Source of the DNA: Candidatus Heimdallarchaeota archaeon
GTDB lineage: Archaea; Asgardarchaeota; Heimdallarchaeia; Heimdallarchaeales; Heimdallarchaeaceae
DNA: 34,151 nt
Direction of reading: 5' to 3'
Assembly: GCA_023705985.1 (NCBI GenBank)
Contig: BPTO01000012.1
Coordinates: forward strand, 1 to 34,151
Shown: positions 32,066-34,151 of the stretch, piece by piece
How the letters are laid out: each line of letters begins with the position of its first letter
How positions within the stretch are numbered: position 1 is the stretch's first letter
Program-made: the position numbers and the translations under genes
The notes under the pieces: model-generated
What the model was told of the DNA's origin: nothing
Seen by the model: the letters and a program-made list of their open reading frames with translations, nothing else
The model's database searches: none

Positions 32066-34093
32066 TTAACTAATTGCTCCATTTAGGTCACAAATTGCTA
32101 TACTAATATCCTCATCGGTCATTCCATTAGTTATATAATATTGCATCCATCCTGGTTTTGAACCAAAAGGAACATCCCAAGTTGTATCAATCCAACACCA
32201 AGTATAACCTCCGTAAGGATCTACACTTCCAAGATTCCACAAGGGAGCTGAGTACCAAAAGTTGAAACTAGATGTATCTTCAATATGCACCAACAAAGTT
32301 CCATGATAAAGACCTCCAGGATACTCAGCATCGTGGAACATGGCTAAAGCAGTTTCAAATCCACAAGACTCTAAATAAGCTGCACAAAGTATCGCTTGAT
32401 CTTCACAATCGCCCATTGTTCTGAAAGCCGTTTCAACTGGAAACTTAAAATAGTCCCAAAGAGAAGATTCTTGTCTAGTTGTTACATCTGTATCATATTC
32501 ATAGTCAATTTCATCAATACACCAATCAACTATTGTATCAATTTTATTTAGAGAACTTCCCGTCAAAAGTTGTCCATGCCAATTAGGAAGCCACGGACTA
32601 AAAACATCCCACATAATATCAAAAACCAAACCCTCTGTATTATTACCATACCTTAAACAATCAGCGAGAGCATTAGATACTTCTGGAAACCAATAACTCG
32701 TATAAGGTGTTCCTACATAATATTGAGAATCATGTAAAACAATATCTCGACAGAATCTTGTTGCTTGATACCAGAAAGTTGAAACATCTATTGCCAAATC
32801 AAGATAGTAGTCTTCAAAGTAATATCTTCTAACAGCTTCAGCAAAAACCATATATTGAGCAGGTAAAATCATACCTCTAATCCAAGTTGCTAGTGTATCC
32901 CATTGTTGTACTAAAACATTATATTCGTTTTCCAATAGTAAATAATCTAATTCAAGTTGAGAATACATAGTATCAAGTTGATTATAAGTTACTAATAAGA
33001 CATCGTAATCTATTAAAAGATTATTAAAGTCGTTTTGTAATGTAATTAAAGTTTCTGTCAATATACTATATTCTGTTAACAATTCGTTATAGATTATTGT
33101 AAGAGTATCAAATTCTGCTATTAACATTTCATGATTATTTTGTAGTGTACTATGCTCTACTAACAACGTATTATAATTACTTAGTAATTCGTTATAACTT
33201 ACTTCTAAATTATTGTAAGCTGTTACCATAGCATTATATTCTTCTTGCAGGTCATTATTTTCTATCACTAAATCATCGTAGGCTATAATCAACAAATTAT
33301 AATTTATTAATATTGTAGAATAAAGGCCATCCAAATCTTCATATTCACTAAGTAGTGTATTGTAACTTGTTAAAAGGGCAGCATATTCAACTTGAAGAGC
33401 ATTATAATTTGTTTGTAATTCTTCATGAACTAATACCAAAGTATTATGATTTATCATCAAAATATCATAATCTTCATGTAAAGCACTAAGTTCAGTTTCC
33501 AAAACACTAAAAGCTATTAACAACACATTGTAGTCTGCAAACAAAACATTGTAAGTAATTACAAGAGCGTCATGTTCCGCTAGTAATAGATTATAGTCAC
33601 CTTCTAATATAACGTGTTCTTCTAATAATAAATTGTACTCAACTATCACTATATTATAGTTAAATAATAAAGTATTATAAGCTTCTACTAAAACGTCATA
33701 ATCTTCTTGTAACTCATTATGTTCAATAACTAATGTTTCATAAACTTCTATCATTACACTATAATTTCCCAACAATGCAAAGTAGGTTTCATTTAATAAA
33801 TTATAATCTAGCAGTAGTTTATTGAAGAGTTCATCCAGAGTAATATTTCTTTTAATTAGTATATCATACTTTACTTGTAATTCGGTAAAATTCGCTTCTA
33901 AATTATTGTAATCTCCTAAAAGATCACCATATCTTTCATTCAATTCTTGAAAGTCTAACAGAAGTGTATCATATTCTTGATTATTTTTTGGAATAAAATA
34001 ACCTGTAAGCATTCCAGCACCTAAAAAGACAACCATCAATGTACTACTAATCACCATGTTTTTGTTCATTCGTTTTCCATCTCCTATACCCAT
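32066..34093 (-). CDS. Membrane-anchored aromatic-heptad coiled coil with transglutaminase-like domain, long paralogue
   Basis: A 675-residue protein when read from the ATG at 34093; a GTG at 34123 that extends the frame lies in adapter sequence (giving MCSSDL) and is not natural. The signal anchor matches that of the short paralogue almost residue for residue. It is followed by 52 unbroken aromatic-x-x-Leu heptads (about residues 41-404) and a transglutaminase-like domain with Cys563 (GDCEDQAILCAAYL), His597 (GGLYHGTLLV) and Asp636 (CWIDTTWDVPFG). The length difference from the short paralogue is accounted for by 34 whole heptads (238 residues) and a four-residue linker change. It should stand as a long rod on the cell surface carrying an enzyme domain at its tip. 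Its promoter lies beyond the contig end. Confidence 0.85.
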   Translation of the reverse strand: MGIGDGKRMNKNMVISSTLMVVFLGAGMLTGYFIPKNNQEYDTLLLDFQELNERYGDLLGDYNNLEANFTELQVKYDILIKRNITLDELFNKLLLDYNLLNETYFALLGNYSVMIEVYETLVIEHNELQEDYDVLVEAYNTLLFNYNIVIVEYNLLLEEHVILEGDYNLLLAEHDALVITYNVLFADYNVLLIAFSVLETELSALHEDYDILMINHNTLVLVHEELQTNYNALQVEYAALLTSYNTLLSEYEDLDGLYSTILINYNLLIIAYDDLVIENNDLQEEYNAMVTAYNNLEVSYNELLSNYNTLLVEHSTLQNNHEMLIAEFDTLTIIYNELLTEYSILTETLITLQNDFNNLLIDYDVLLVTYNQLDTMYSQLELDYLLLENEYNVLVQQWDTLATWIRGMILPAQYMVFAEAVRRYYFEDYYLDLAIDVSTFWYQATRFCRDIVLHDSQYYVGTPYTSYWFPEVSNALADCLRYGNNTEGLVFDIMWDVFSPWLPNWHGQLLTGSSLNKIDTIVDWCIDEIDYEYDTDVTTRQESSLWDYFKFPVETAFRTMGDCEDQAILCAAYLESCGFETALAMFHDAEYPGGLYHGTLLVHIEDTSSFNFWYSAPLWNLGSVDPYGGYTWCWIDTTWDVPFGSKPGWMQYYITNGMTDEDISIAICDLNGAIS
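32882..33973 (-). repeat. Coding heptad repeats, 52 units
   Basis: Fifty-two 21-nt units run without a break. Position 1 is Tyr in most, otherwise Phe, His, Trp or, rarely, Leu or Asn; position 4 is Leu in almost all. Units such as YNTLLSE, YNELLSN and YNVLLIA recur with variation rather than as exact copies, so the array is old or under selection. Confidence 0.88.
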
Positions 34094-34106
34094 TCCATTT
34101 CTTCTA

Positions 34107-34151
34107 AGATCGGAAGAGCACACGTCTGAACTCCAGTCACGTGGCCTTATC
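34107..34151. other. Illumina TruSeq adapter and index (artefact)
   Basis: From AGATCGGAAGAGC at 34107 to the end, the sequence is the standard TruSeq read-1 adapter, followed by GTGGCC (the sequence I recall as index 20) and TTATC. It is not genomic and marks an untrimmed contig end. Confidence 0.97.

Overview
This window looks like the end of a contig from a low-GC archaeon (about one third G+C by eye). The core genes are archaeal: LonB with two membrane helices, class I CCA-adding enzyme, Trm-G10 tRNA methyltransferase, RNase Z, ThpR, a UPF0200/UPF0201 pair and a HicB-like orphan. Many start codons lie about 25-30 nt after a TATA-like box, as expected for leaderless archaeal transcripts; others have a GGTGA or GGAG motif. 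An Asgard-type (Heimdall- or Loki-like) host would fit the coiled-coil surface proteins and PGF/PEF-CTERM-like tails, but the window does not prove it. The last 45 bases are Illumina TruSeq adapter, so the right-hand end is artificial.

Region 1 (1-23393) is compact and housekeeping-rich. It holds a cut-off gene, a coiled-coil protein, an UMF1/Atg22-like MFS transporter, an aldo/keto reductase, an AstE/AspA-type zinc hydrolase, a UlaG-like beta-lactamase-fold hydrolase, a HicB-like protein, an ABC transporter ATPase with a large insertion and an alpha-oxoamine synthase. RNA-processing groups follow: thpR-cca with a Mre11-like nuclease downstream, a UPF0200-UPF0201 pair, and prs-trmG10-rnz. Then come LonB, two radical SAM proteins, two unknown proteins and a cysteine-desulfurase-like protein. 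Several convergent neighbours touch or overlap. Two enzymes appear to have lost catalytic residues: the CCA enzyme homologue (two of three carboxylates changed) and the desulfurase-like protein (no PLP lysine).

Region 2 (23394-34106) is accessory in character: sparse, repeat-rich and surface-directed. Two paralogous membrane-anchored proteins carry an unbroken aromatic-x-x-Leu heptad coiled coil (18 versus 52 heptads) followed by a transglutaminase-like Cys-His-Asp domain. Between them lie a tail-anchored small protein, a beta-helix surface protein with a sorting-signal-like C-terminus, a leftover PEF-CTERM-like tail, an OLD/AAA15-type ATPase overlapping a PIN nuclease (a defence-like pair), and several small coiled-coil or membrane proteins. 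An inverted repeat, ATCTTACCAC/GTGGTAAGAT, occurs in about five copies, one with matched changes in both arms. Two copies sit directly upstream of the TATA box of small plus-strand ORFs. A 60-nt element is shared upstream of two surface-protein genes, and the 3' flanks of the two coiled-coil paralogues are also duplicated, which suggests segmental duplication.

The strongest candidates for something undescribed are the heptad/transglutaminase-like surface family, the inverted-repeat family with its small ORFs, the ATPase-PIN pair, and the altered CCA enzyme.
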